64,000 nucleotides of DNA from Motacilla alba alba (lineage: Eukaryota; Chordata; Aves; Passeriformes; Motacillidae). Under the pieces are notes generated by a model. It saw only the letters and a program-made list of their open reading frames with translations, was not told the DNA's origin and searched no databases. The translations under genes and the position numbers were made by a program. The stretch lies in the NCBI RefSeq assembly GCF_015832195.1, contig NC_052017.1:12352790-12416789 (forward strand). The letters are read 5' to 3'. Numbering within the stretch: the first letter of the stretch is position 1; every line of letters starts with the position of its first letter. Positions 14,401 through 26,870 of the stretch are shown here, one piece after another.

Positions 14401-17194
14401 ATTCTGACAATCATGTATTTTAAAATATTTCATCACAACTCTTATTACCTATGGTAACAGTGGTTACAGCTATCCTTTTAAGAAAATGCTGAGATTTGGC
14501 AATAATAGCTTTTAAAAGAAACTTTAGTGGCTGCAGACAGACAAGGGTGAGTCAAATTCATCTGTATTGATAAAGAGCTACTGGTTTGAGGGGAGTGACC
14601 ACGGAGATGAAGTGGGCCCAGAGTGATGGAGAACAGTCATTTGCTCCCTTCTTGACAATAAAGTGTCTGACCAGAAGAAAGAAAACCTACCCCTTTTATG
14701 GTCTAGTCTGGAAATCTCCATAGATTTAGATAAGTACTCAAGTATCCCTCACTTTCACTATTCCCTTTTCTCTGCCCTTTGCAAAAACTGAAATATGCCA
14801 AGCGGAACAACTGTCTAATTACCAGCAGCTATATGAAAATTGTTCCCTGTCCTTACTGCTAAAAATGGTCTTCACTTTTTCTTTCAGATCTGGACTGGTG
14901 AAAGGAAGGATGAAAGTGTGGAGAACCCTGTGAAATCTAGTTTTTAATCTGGTTTTATATCTGCCAGGTGACTGAGAGCATGTTTTCTCAGTTTGGGAAG
15001 ATGAGTCAACCGATGTACTTTGTTCAGACACTGATTCCTATCCCAGATATTACATAAGGATTTTTGCACTCTTACATAAATAATCCTTACATTCTTAAGC
15101 ACTGTATGGAAATTGTAAGGCACAGGACATTTTTAGGGACTAGCAAGCATATATAAATATTTGTAGAGTGTACATCTTAATTTTCTATCCTGAACATTCA
15201 GATGGTACACAAAATTTGCAATCTGTAACTTGATTATATAAAATCTTTTCAAGATTTTTAAGATTCTTTTGATTTTTTTTTCTTTTTTTATGGCTGGTTA
15301 GGTTTGTTGATTTTTTTTAATGCAAAACATTAAACCCTATTACTAATTTATTGCAACTAATTTTTATATAATTACTAATGCATCCTATGTGTGCCTCTTC
15401 AGCACTGATTTCATAAAAGTAGTTTTAAAATTAGTGAAACAAAAGGCAATGACAGGTTTTGGTCAGCCTGAGAAAACAACACACCTGCTGGATTGCAATG
15501 CAAAGAGAAAAAAGTGGAAAAACAGGTTTGCCAGGAGAGAGCAATTGAGAAAAGCTTCTGCATGTATCTGAAGGAAACGGAGAACCAAAAATCATTTAAT
15601 CTCATAGAAAGCCACATTTCCTGTCTTTTATATTGTCCCCTTTAATAGGAGATATTAAGAAAAACAAAGGAAACAAAATCCTATTCTTTTGAAGTTGAAA
15701 GAGGAGGTTATATTGTTTAGTAAAATGCCAGCCAGGTATTTTTCCACTTTTGAGCTTTGGCTCTCATACAAAGCATGACAAACCAAGCATATGAAAATGT
15801 GGATGTCCTTATCACTTTTGTTTCCCGTTTCATAAGAAATTCTAAATTATGTTGGTGAGAGAGAAGGATGTAAATCAAGCAAAATCATCTATGGTAATAT
15901 CTACCTTTTATACCATAATCTGCAAGTGTTGCAACTGAACTGCTCTTGGAGCTTTAGAAAACAGTTTAGAAAAAAGCAAGTGCTCTTTAGACTCCACAAA
16001 GTTACCATAACTATAAAGTTTGATCCTCCTCCTATTGAATGAATGGGAAACATTACCTGAATTTCAATAGAAACAGAGCCTCACCTTCACTGACATGAAT
16101 TGTAAGGCACTTTCTTGAATCTCTAATAATTACATTAGTGATATCCAGGGAGATCTTCAGCGTTTGCCTTGATAGTGAGGATGTAAAAGAAGAAAGCTAG
16201 GTTTCAAAGGAAGTGCAAGTATTTTAAATCCTACAAAAGACATGTTTTAATATTTCAGAAGTTCAGGGGAAAAAAAAAAGGAAACACTTTTTACAAAAAA
16301 GAGCTGATTTTAATGTCCTGCTCAGTGTGCCAGATGATACTTTGAGAATTGTATCCTTCTAGAAACTCTCTGTCACCTGCACCTCATATGGCTTCCTGCC
16401 AAGGATGCCAAGTTGCTGATTGCCTATAGAAAAGCTGTGACCAAACTGAAAACCAGGGAAAGCTTGAACATGAAAATACGGAAGTCTTCTGTTGTACAAT
16501 CCTAGTGGCTGCTTTTTGGACCTCATGCTTGGTAAATTAATTCAGCCATGATTGAAGAAGGAGTAAAAGGTGTTTAGGGTAGTCAGCACAGTGCTGCAGT
16601 CAACATAAAAATGTATCAATAATTCTAAGGGAAATTAATCAGTAAGGTGAAAAATTATCAATAACTGCAACATCAATTTTTGAAAGAATAACTAATATTC
16701 TTACATTTTATTTTAAAGTGAAAGAAAAATAACCCTGAGAGGGCAACCTCCAGGGAGTTAAAAGCAGACATTTTTGAAGTAAATAATTATAATTTAATTG
16801 CAATATTGTAAAGAAAAAATTATGCATTGTATTTGTTTTGAATGTATAGCATATACACTTCACGCTTAATAGTCACTTTTGTTAACAAAAATAAAGCACA
16901 AAATATTACCTGAGTGTCCAATGCCTCAGGAAGAGAAAATGAAAAGAGATTGACTATGATTTACATTAAAATATCTGTAATGAAAAGTAAAAAAAAAGTA
17001 GTATTATCATTTAGGCTTCTTTTACACTAACTTCTGAATATTCTTATCTTTTCAGATTACAACAGCTGTAAAAAGGACTTGGGCAGGTCTTCCATGAAGG
17101 TGTTTACAGCAGACATGCTGCTGATGCACAAAGCGGGCATTTAGTGATACACAACACTGCTTTTACATGTGTCTGCTCTGCAGTCAGGTGTCAT

Positions 17195-17228
17195 TGAAAC
17201 CTCAGTAGCTTTGAAACCTCAGTAGCTT
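17195..17228. repeat. 17-bp perfect tandem duplication
   Basis: TGAAACCTCAGTAGCTT occurs twice back to back (17195-17211 and 17212-17228) with no difference, which suggests a recent duplication. Confidence 0.95.
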
Positions 17229-19872
17229 AGATACTGAGAGGAACAAAAATGTGGAAAGTGGACTCTAGCATAAACTTTGTTTGAGATCTGGGGTATGTAT
17301 TTGGCAACTAAACCCCGTTCTGTTTAAATCACTTAATCACAGTATGGCCACACCCTGGGGTAAAAATACATTGCATTCACAAACTGGAATCTGCAGCAAA
17401 GTGACTGTGAGTCTACTGTCTATTTGACACTGAAATGGTCAGCTACTGTGAGAGAGCACTGGGAAGATCCTCTCACCTAATTTTGTGCCTCAATTTAATC
17501 CCCCTAGACTCCCCACACAGCCTAGGCACATCCAGAGGTGTGTCACTTCACTGCTTGCACTTGCCTGCATTGCAATGGACTGAATCACACTTTGTAGGTA
17601 TTTATTTCCCCCTCATCAGCCAAGAAGAAAATCCTGGGAGTCTTGTTTCAGCCTTGGCTACCTCAAAGCAATGTAACCCCACACAGTACAACAGCACACA
17701 GCTTTGGCAATAGGAGTGTTCAGGAACAGTTGAACACTGGAAAATGGTGAGCGGGTATTTGGTTTTAGACTAAGGGTCAGGAAACTGTATAAAAGGGTTC
17801 AAATTATATTGTCAAAAAAATGCATCTGTTTAATTACACATTTCATTTGTTATGATGTGTATATAACTGAAATCCAATTCCTTTTCCTACAGCAATTACT
17901 TCCTTTTTTGGGGTTAAATATCCTATAATCACAGTGCAAATTATCCAAGTGAGATGGTGACATGTTTTATTTTTTCAACTTCCAGATGAAGTACGTGGGA
18001 TGTAATCAACTTAACACAATGCCAGTGCAGTCTAGAGGATTACATCAATGATAGATTTGATTACTAATGCATAAAAAAGCTTTATCTGTGAACAAACTGT
18101 TCAGATTCCAATCAACTGTTCATTCAGATCAGAATGGCAGATGTTAAAAAAAATAAAAATTAGAGCATAAAAAACCAAGGAATGCATCTTTCCAGGTGAG
18201 GCGACAACAAGCAGGGGGTTGCAAATATTGGCTTTCACTTCCAAAAGGTGATGAGTTCCAAGTTTAAAACACATATGTAAAGAGCAGGAGATGCCCTAGG
18301 CAGCAAATGCAAAGAGATACAGGTCAGTCTGGGAATTTCTATGTACTTCAGACTTGAGGAAAATCTGCATATTCAAAAATTGGTTCATTTTTCCCAGATA
18401 TCAGAAAAAAAAAAATCTAACAAATAGTTATTTCACTTGCAAATATTGCCTTTCCTGAAAATTTGTATATATGTTATAAGCATATAAGTTCTTGTAGTCA
18501 TTGAGGGGTTACTCACCTCACCAACATTAGCCAGCAGAGTTAGAAATCTAGATATCTGCTCTAAACTGGTATTTGTCCCAAACAAGCCTGACAAAGTGGG
18601 AGAAAAAACAAAGATGAGGACTTGTTATTTCTGGAGATTAAATTCCTGACTTCCTTTAGTTAAACTCTTTATCTTCTCACTGATTTACACAAAGATCAGT
18701 CTATTATGCTGTTTCCATCAAAATATAGACCAATCATAAAGTTTGAAAAAACCTTCATCTTCTATTTTTGACTTCACAATCTCAGTCACATATGCCCAGA
18801 TATACTTTTGAAACAATTTAATCTCTAGGTTTATATAGTAATATGCATATTCTAGTCTACAATAAGTACAAGATATATCAAAACACTCAATGATAGAGTT
18901 ACAGCTACAAGAGCCAAAACGAAGTAGTAAAGAGATGCACATCATAACTGTTTCAGGAAGAAAAAAGAGAAAAATATTCCCATTTTAGTTCAATACTAAT
19001 CCCCTCCAGCTGGTTTTCTTGGCCAGAAGTAGCAGAAGAAAAGCTACGTGGAGGATGCAGCTTAAATTGACAATCTTGAAAATGTAAATCTGCTTGCAAA
19101 AAAATGTATAAATCCTATAGAAAAAACTGAATTCTGCCAAGTGGTTCGTTATTTTAATGACTTCCTGCTCTAATGCACTTCCTCTCTTTTCCTTCGTGCA
19201 AACTGCTCTAATCCCTGTTAAGGATTTAGCCTTACAATGGAGCTTTTATAACTTTCTGGATCCTTGTCATGTTGGCATATGGGTCATTCCCTTTATGTCA
19301 GGACAAGAAGAAGGTGAAGAACAGTTGTCCTGTGGGATAAGGAAAAGTTCAAAGCAGAACTGGCCAGATATTGCTCTGAAATACAGAGTGAGTTGTTTTT
19401 TTTCCCCTTAGGAGCGAAAATGCTGGCAGGTAGCAGGCATGGAGAAAACCTGAACATGTTTCAATGCTATCTCTTCCAGCAGATGTCACTAAGAGGCAAT
19501 GCTGTTTATAGAATGGCCAAATTGGAGACTAGCAGGTATTTTTAAATCACAAAAGTATGGAAAAGCTTTTCCTAGCTATCAAAGAAATGTTTCAACACTG
19601 AAACATTTTTTAGCTCCCAAATAGGACTTTACTTTGGATCCAGGTCTGGAAATAAACTCCTGGTTTCCACTCCATTTCAAAGGTTATGGTAATATATACA
19701 CTTTACAGGAAACTGCATGGAGATCAGGAGACAAGCTGAGTCCACTGCCAAGGAAACAGTAAAGGTTTAAAAGAAATGAAGGTGCCCTAATCTCTGTAAA
19801 TTGTGTATCTCTAAAGAAAGCAATTACAAGAATTCTTGAATGCTGCAAAGATTTAACCTTCTTAAAGATGTA

Positions 19873-19873
<1 letters not shown>

Positions 19874-19936
<63 letters not shown>
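19874..19936. repeat. (ATT)21 microsatellite
   Basis: Sixty-three bases of uninterrupted ATT repeats, 21 units. The perfect array suggests it is polymorphic. Translation of the opposite strand gives long runs of isoleucine or asparagine in two minus-strand frames; these are artefacts of the repeat. Confidence 0.98.
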
Positions 19937-19938
<2 letters not shown>

Positions 19939-22900
19939 AAAACCCAAATATTTGGAGTATACAAGGAGAAAGAAAATAATACATTCCCAGGTGAATACCA
20001 TGCTTGTGTACTCTCCCTAAGACAAGGAACACTTCTGCTGTTAGGCTGTGCAGCATCCAGCCCACTGAAGTCTCAGCCCCTGACAGTTACTCTGCTGTTG
20101 CTGTGGTATCTATCAACAGGGTCAATTGCAAACAGAAGATGGACCATTACATCAGGTCATGGATCAATCCTCACATGGTTTTAATAAGAACAAAGCATAA
20201 GCCATGCTTGTATTTGCTGTTGTCCAATCCACTCTCCTTAGCAGGCACTGGTTTCGCATGAATTGTTCACGTGCTTCAGTTCATGGGCAGAGTTTAAAGG
20301 CCAGAGATGGCAGCACGGAACGTATGAAGAAAGAGAGCAAAAAGGTTCCAAGACAAAACTAACACTTTCCCCTGCAAAGGAGGGGAGGCTGCAGCCCCAG
20401 CAGCACAGCCAGATGCTTAGAGGTCTGCAACAGAAACACCCAGCTAATGGTGCAAGAACAGCGTGAACAGATGGTGCTGCAGCACTCCCACTTTGCCTGC
20501 ATCTACACCCACCACCACCTGCTATCTAATCCCCCTTCATTATTCAGCTTCCTGGTAACAAATCATTACATTCTCACCTTTTATTTGTTTTTATATTGCA
20601 TCAAGCCCATCTATGCTCAATACTACAAAACTTTGTGTTGTTTTAGGATTACTGACTTTCTACAGCTGTGAGAGAAAGGCAGGCCCTCAGCTTCATTAAA
20701 ATATATATAACTTCATGTGTAAGAATCTTCTGCCCTTTTAAACACATACGAGAAAATATATATTACAAGGGAAACAGGAAAATATAAGCATGCTATGCAA
20801 GGTTAATAAGCTTACTGTCTCATTTGTTCTGTCTGCAGCCTCACAGAACTTTAATTAGAAACACCAAAAACCCTAACAATGCCTTGAAGAACACCAATTC
20901 AGTTGCTTGGATTTTATTTTTTAACATGGGTATGGTCCTGAGAAACATCTGTGTCTCATCAAGAATTTGTCTTCATAAGGAGGTCCTTAGTATGCCCGTA
21001 ATTGTGGGTTATGACTGTCCAAATTCTGAAGACTGCAAATGTCAGCAGTTTTTAAAAGCACCACAGCCTCTCAATTTTAGAAAGGTCAGTAGGACCCTAT
21101 TACAGTCAAATGTTCTCTGCAGGCTTCATAATTCAAACCTCTATTATTCTTTGCTCTCTATTCCCCTTCCCTATTCCTTTTCCAAACACCCTGTATGAAT
21201 AAAAGGATCATCATTTCAGTGGAATGCAGCTACCCCTTGGATGGAAGAAATCAGTTCAGGGCCAGTAGCACTACAATACACAACCATTTCCAGCAGCCAA
21301 AATCTGCCCTTGGACACAAGTCAATGGAAACATGCACATTCAGTGGTAGACTCTGGCCCCAGAAGGAGAAGCAAAGAGTAACAAGAGTAACTAGAGCACC
21401 TGAAACTGCCAAAGGGATTTAGGTTGGCAGAATGCATTTAACCCAATTTGGCACGTGGTCAGGATAATAGGAGCTAATAGCTCATTGCTTAAAAGCGCTG
21501 GTTCTTTGTTTAATAAAAATGTTTGTGATATTGCCTTCATATCTTATCTGCCAGCTCCAAAATAAAAAGAAAACCCGGTTTCCATAATGTTAGCATGTAA
21601 GAACTCTTGTTGTTTCAGCTCATTGCATGTCATGACATCAATGAAAAATTACCAGATGCAGTTTCTCCTAGTGAGTTCCCTGCTTACTGGCCTGGCCTTC
21701 AGACCTGACATTCCTGTGGAAGTGCTGGTACAATATGGGTGAGATGGAAGAACGACATGTCAGGAGCAGAGAGGTGCCTCTGATTCTGCCAAGCCACTGG
21801 AGAAGTATGTCCTTGCAGAAGAGACTACCTGACACTCCAAGCCTGGACAACATATTGCATAGTGACAGAAAAGGACTGGGAATACCCATATTATCAAAAC
21901 TGCAGCCTTGAGAATAATATATACACTACCAAAATCCTGTTAAAGTGGATAAAATAGGCTTTTTTGCTTAATAATTTCATTATTGTATAATAATCAAGCC
22001 ATATATTAATCCCCATTTTCGCTATTTTGCTTCTCCTCTCTGCAAAGCAGCCATTTTGCTCCTCATTCATTTTAAGTCTACCATGACAGTGCATTCACTA
22101 GTGCATCTGTTTACGGCTGTGCATAGCCCTACTGATGTCAGAGAAAGATTATAAACAGTAAATATGGAATTGGTTGACCAGGGTCTTCTGAGAATATCTA
22201 GTATTTGGCTTCTGAAATATTTATAACTGTTCATAACTTCTGATAAGAAGGTTAGACTTTCTAAACTGAGCAAACTTTTCCTAGTCCAATAATATATGTT
22301 CCTTTATTCTTCTTTGAAGCAGATTTTTTTTTTTGTAATGACTGTATGTTTTCAATTTGAAGAACTATAGAGTCACTTCTATGAAAGTTATTAAAAGTTA
22401 TTAGAGAATTCATACTTCTTGCCTGAAAGCAGTCTTTCTGCAGCAATCTGTATCTTTAGTGGAAGATGGTATCTAACAATCTTCAGCTTTAAAAGTGATG
22501 AGCTTATATGAAGCTGCTAAAGGTGACTCTTGGAGGCAGCTCATCTACTTGACTCTCAAGAAGGTGAAGGTGGCCCAGTAATTAAACCCTGACCCTCTCC
22601 AGGGTGCTGGGTGCAAGATTTCCCACTTTTCTCTGTACTTAGAACCAGGACTTCCTTAGTGCATCACCTTTGTGGATTCCATTTAGAAGTGCTTAGTTCT
22701 TCCCACATACACAACACAGAACAGAGATGACTTGCTCATTTTATGAAAACAGCACACCTATATATAACCTATAGGTTTCCCTGGTAACAGAAATCAAAAT
22801 TTAACACCTTCATTTTATAAGTGAAAGACTCAGTTCATAATTTTATTTTTAAGTTGTTTAATGAGGAACTATTTGGCCAATTTGAATTGGTTTTTTTCTG

Positions 22901-25900
22901 AACTGTTCCCCAGATAAAACTTAACATTTTGATGGCAAAGAAACTTTATTCCTGGATTTAAAAGAGATACTATCGTAAATTGCTTAAGAATCATAATAGT
23001 GTGATATTAGTACTTTATACAGAAATAATAAAACAACTGACACAAAACCACACAGCTGGATAATTCTAAGTATGTATGCCCTTAGTTTCATAGATAAATT
23101 CCTAGATCTACAACCACAAATGTTGAAATTCTGCTTCTGCTTTTTAAGATACAGTATTTCAAGACTAAATCCATGTTAGAGGTCAGTTGCAAATCTCACA
23201 TTTTTCCTTACCAAGGACAAATCTCGACCTCATTGTTCCTTCCCAAGACTTGGCCTTGATATATGCTATTTAAAAAGCAAACAAAGAGCATGAACTTGTT
23301 CAAACTCTGGGAATATTTCAGCCTACAGCTCAGCTAAAAACCTTTGTCTGAAACCAATGAACTTCTCTGGACCATTGAGAATTGACCAGAGGGGCCAATT
23401 AGCTGTTGCAGTCTCACTGATTCTGTGTCAATAATTTATAAATTTAGAGAGCAGACAGGTTTTTGCTGCTGGTTTAAAATTGAAGTGCTGGTTCTTACAA
23501 AGTCTATGCCACTCAACTGAACTCCGTGGATCAGCACATATACAAACCCACTGATGATCTAACATAAATAGTACAACGTGTTTTCAAACATTTTTTTTTC
23601 CTTCCGAAATCAAAATTTAGTTCACCATTGAAAAAACATTAATTAGATATTCATATTTTTTAGAAAGTGAAATAGCTGCTTTGTTTCTTTTCTCTTTCCA
23701 AACAGTTTGGAAAGAGCACAGATCACTTTTACATCAAAGGCAGGCACCTAAATAATCTGCCTCACAGCAGAAACAGCCAACATCTTAAGGCATTTTTGGT
23801 CCCCTTTGTATCACACCCTGTGACTTTTCTGACTATCTAAGAAATAAATTTATGTCTGATGCCACAGGCTGCCTTTGTGTTGGCTAATTGAGAATGATTG
23901 AGAATGTTTTATTGACCATAGAACATGACTGTAGTAGGTGACTTTGTGAACAAAGGCAGAAGGCAAATATCACAGGTACCAGACCCTTCATGGTTCCACT
24001 GAATTCACTTATTTCTACCATTTGCTGAACAAAATGTTAATCCACTTATTTGCCAAAATTGAGGCACATTACAGTTCATTCTAGGGTGCAAAATCTGCCC
24101 TTACCTAGCTTGATTGAGTTTACTAATTCATTTGGCAGAGGTCACTAAGGGTATTTCAACCAAAGTTTTTTAGACTCTGCTGCACAGAAAATTTGCTTTT
24201 TGGCTTCAGAAATGGCTGGGCACATGCTGCTGCTCTTTCCAGCTGCTGCAGAAATCTCCAAACTCTCTTTTTTTGCCAGGGTATGTGTAAAAGCCCATCA
24301 GTCTTCCATGCTGATCACTTGAAAACCAATTAAAGTGTATTCATGCATTCCAAAGATTGATCTTACATATGGACAATAATTTTTTTAGCCACTATTCAGG
24401 ATGCTCTACAGTGACAAATTTGACAGAGGTCCACCCTTACATCCATGGATTAATTAAAAAAAAATCCAGAAGCCTCATGTAAGAATTAAGGTAAATAAGT
24501 TCCCAGAATATAATTTATTAATATTACATATCTGTGCATCTTAAAAAGACACTGCAGGAAGCAGTTTTCAGGAGGCCTAGGGAAGAGTGGGGCCATGGAC
24601 ATGCAGTTTATGGGGTCCAGTATAGTATAATTGTGTTCTGAGAGAGTTTCCATTTAATATCAGCCAAGAAATCTTGGGTTCCTTTAAAGATGTGAGCCAA
24701 TAAAAACTGATTTAGTTTGAAGGTACAATAATCCTCTTCTGAAGCTACTGTATCTGGATATCTCTGGTGAAATGTCTCTGGTTATTATGCACAAGTTTAG
24801 GATGAGACCTGGCTAAACTCATTTTCATGAGGTGCAAAAATGTTGACACATTTTTATGACCATATTTAGTTCAGTGCACCACTGAAATCCTGGCATTGCT
24901 GACTCCACAAAGATTCAATTCATATTTCACAGTGAGAAGATAAATTTGCTTTAAAAAAAGAGTAGCTGGCTTTTACTGAAGAGAGTTTGATGGTTTTAAG
25001 GCTATGTCTTTTTCCATCAAAATCAAAAGTTAACTTGGAACCATACAAGAGACTGTAAATTAAATTTAGTGAATACCATTTTATGATCCATCCTGATGCA
25101 TGTAATTGCCATAGGTAGAAAATACATCTGTGGTGAAGAACTGGAAAATTGGAACATTATGGAGTTTCCACCAGGCTCCCTTGTTAGTGAATCTAAACTA
25201 ATCTTTAGTGAATTCCTGAGAAAGCATGAAGAGGTTTCTTCTCCTAAAAAAAAAATGCTGCACAAGTGAAAATGGAGCCAGAACAGACACTGCCGCTTTG
25301 CTTTAAGGATTTAGATATTTAATTTGATTTCTGCAGAGAAAAAACTAAACAGTGATGGCAGCTGATTCTCTCTGGAGTATCTGGTAATCTATATTAAGTA
25401 AACTTAATATGGAATGTAAAACAAAAGGCTCTGAATGAAAAGTTGTTCCATAGTGGTGGTCAGAATGAGTTATCTGGAGAGATTCACAACACATAACACT
25501 TGAGTTAAACTACGGCTAAGGTTACCCTCCTGTAAAAACAGTATAGTGTATCCATACGTGATATGATTTTAAATTAACCAGCCAAAAAACTGCAGCCAGT
25601 CAGCTTTGGCAGGACAAAGCTTAGTGAGGTCTAATCGACCTAGGTGTTTATCCAGATTTTTCGGACAGATTTTCCGGACAGACTTTTCAGGCTTGCCTAA
25701 TGCCATGCTACTAACTTCTTTTAACCCTTCTTTGGTCAAGCTATGCCACATAGTCTCCCTGGTGATTTTTAATATTACATGCCATGAGTAATGCCTTCAG
25801 AAAGACAGAAATGGGATCAAGGCCTCACACCATGGAAGATGGAAAGGAGGACAGAGAAGGAAGATCTCCCCTTTTCATCATGTCACCTCAGCCCCTCGCC

Positions 25901-26702
25901 AGCAGCACAGTGGGACACTGTGGTGACATCCAAATGACCAGGCCCACGCAGGCAGGACAATCCTCTCTGGTATGAAACCACCAGAATCTAAACTGGGTCA
26001 CACATCACAGGAGCACTGTGACCCTAATGGTCTCCCAGTTCTACCATATAGGAAGGATAACTGGAGGCTTTAAAGACTGCAGTCAGCAAAACAAACTATG
26101 GCTAATTAGAGTGCCAGGGGCTGGATGCTTCTAACCCTGATTCCCCATGGAAATCTCTCATGGATTCACAGGGCTTTGTTGTGATTGTACGTCTGTACCA
26201 CAAAATTGTTGGAGATAACTGTTTCAGCATACTCGTTCAAAGACACGAGACCTATAATTTTACACCAAATTGGCTCTAATTGCCAGCAAAAGCACTGCCT
26301 GTGCTGAGGCATTCTCTAAGGACTCGTCTTCACTGCACAGAAACTCAGACCCTCCCACTGTCCACAAAGTAAAACCCTCTGACCTAGGGCTTTAAATATG
26401 GACTAATTTATCTGGCTAGGATTACCTGCTGAGAAAACCATTGAGCACTAATGATGTGTCCTTTCCTCTTCCCAGCACTGAAAAGCAGGCTGGGGAGCGT
26501 GGGGCCAGATTCCAAGTGGAATGGGTAGAATGAAAGAAGTGGAGGGAGTTGTCTACAAAGCCACAGGGAGAAATTAAGATAATGGAGAGAGGCACCAGAA
26601 TACAAGCTGCTGGTAGAAGTCGCTGAGAGGAAACTATTCTGAGGCACCAAAAGTTAGATTTGCAGTTTTAAAATAACTTTTCCAACTGCAGGGGAAGAAC
26701 AG
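19937..26702. other. AT-rich non-coding sequence
   Basis: No recognisable gene. A 124-codon frame at 20824-21198 (+) is the longest here but has no domain, no coding-like pattern and no conserved motif that I can see. The triple 13-bp repeat at 25653-25691 lies in a slightly CpG-richer segment. A 9-bp perfect inverted repeat with a 2-base loop is at 25391-25410. Confidence 0.6.
25653..25691. repeat. Triple 13-bp tandem repeat with CpGs
   Basis: Three adjacent 13-base units (25653-25665, 25666-25678, 25679-25691), each starting CAGA and carrying a T run then CGGA, CGGA or CAGG. The second unit contains TTCCGG, the reverse complement of the ETS-family core CCGGAA. The CpGs stand out in CpG-poor surroundings. 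Confidence 0.85.
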
Positions 26703-26870
26703 CCCACTGGTCAGACCATTAAAAAATCTGGATTCAAGTAGCTGTTCTGTCACAGATTTTCCTGAGGCAGTTGGTTGGATTCTTTTATGCCTTAGAGACA
26801 CAAAATGTAGCTTCATTGCCTTTTTTCACTCATCTGCAAAATTGGGAAGTAGTTCTTCACTACTTCACAG
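26703..26870 (+). mobile_element. MIR-like SINE remnant
   Basis: The segment follows the order of a MIR-family SINE. It has a 'CTGGATTCAAG...TCTGTCACAG' block, a spacer corresponding to the core region, and then 'TTTTCACTCATCTGCAAAATTGGGAAG', whose core CATCTGCAAAATTGGG mirrors the family's CATCTGTAAAATGGGG. MIR-type SINEs are shared across amniotes and are very old in birds. Divergence is high and there is no clear 3' end. The call rests on a remembered consensus. Confidence 0.5.

Larger units (their letters stand above)
8074..19873. other. AT-rich non-coding sequence
   Basis: Nearly 12 kb with no recognisable gene. It contains the weak MIR-like match at 8340-8420 and the 17-bp duplication at 17195-17228. 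Open frames are all under 100 codons and show no domains. Confidence 0.6.

Noticed and set aside
17788..17795. TATAAAAG TATA-box match on the plus strand
   Set aside because: No CCAAT or GC box, no downstream exon or donor, and such matches are expected by chance in AT-rich DNA.
19684..20065. Two minus-strand frames with poly-isoleucine and poly-asparagine runs
   Set aside because: These are translations of the ATT microsatellite, not proteins.
20824..21198. 124-codon plus-strand frame
   Set aside because: No domain, no coding-like composition and no splice context. The length is within chance for this amount of sequence.
22803..22845. 'TTCATTTTATAAGTGAAAGACT' region resembling a reversed MIR core
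   Set aside because: Too short and too diverged; no flanking MIR sequence is recognisable.
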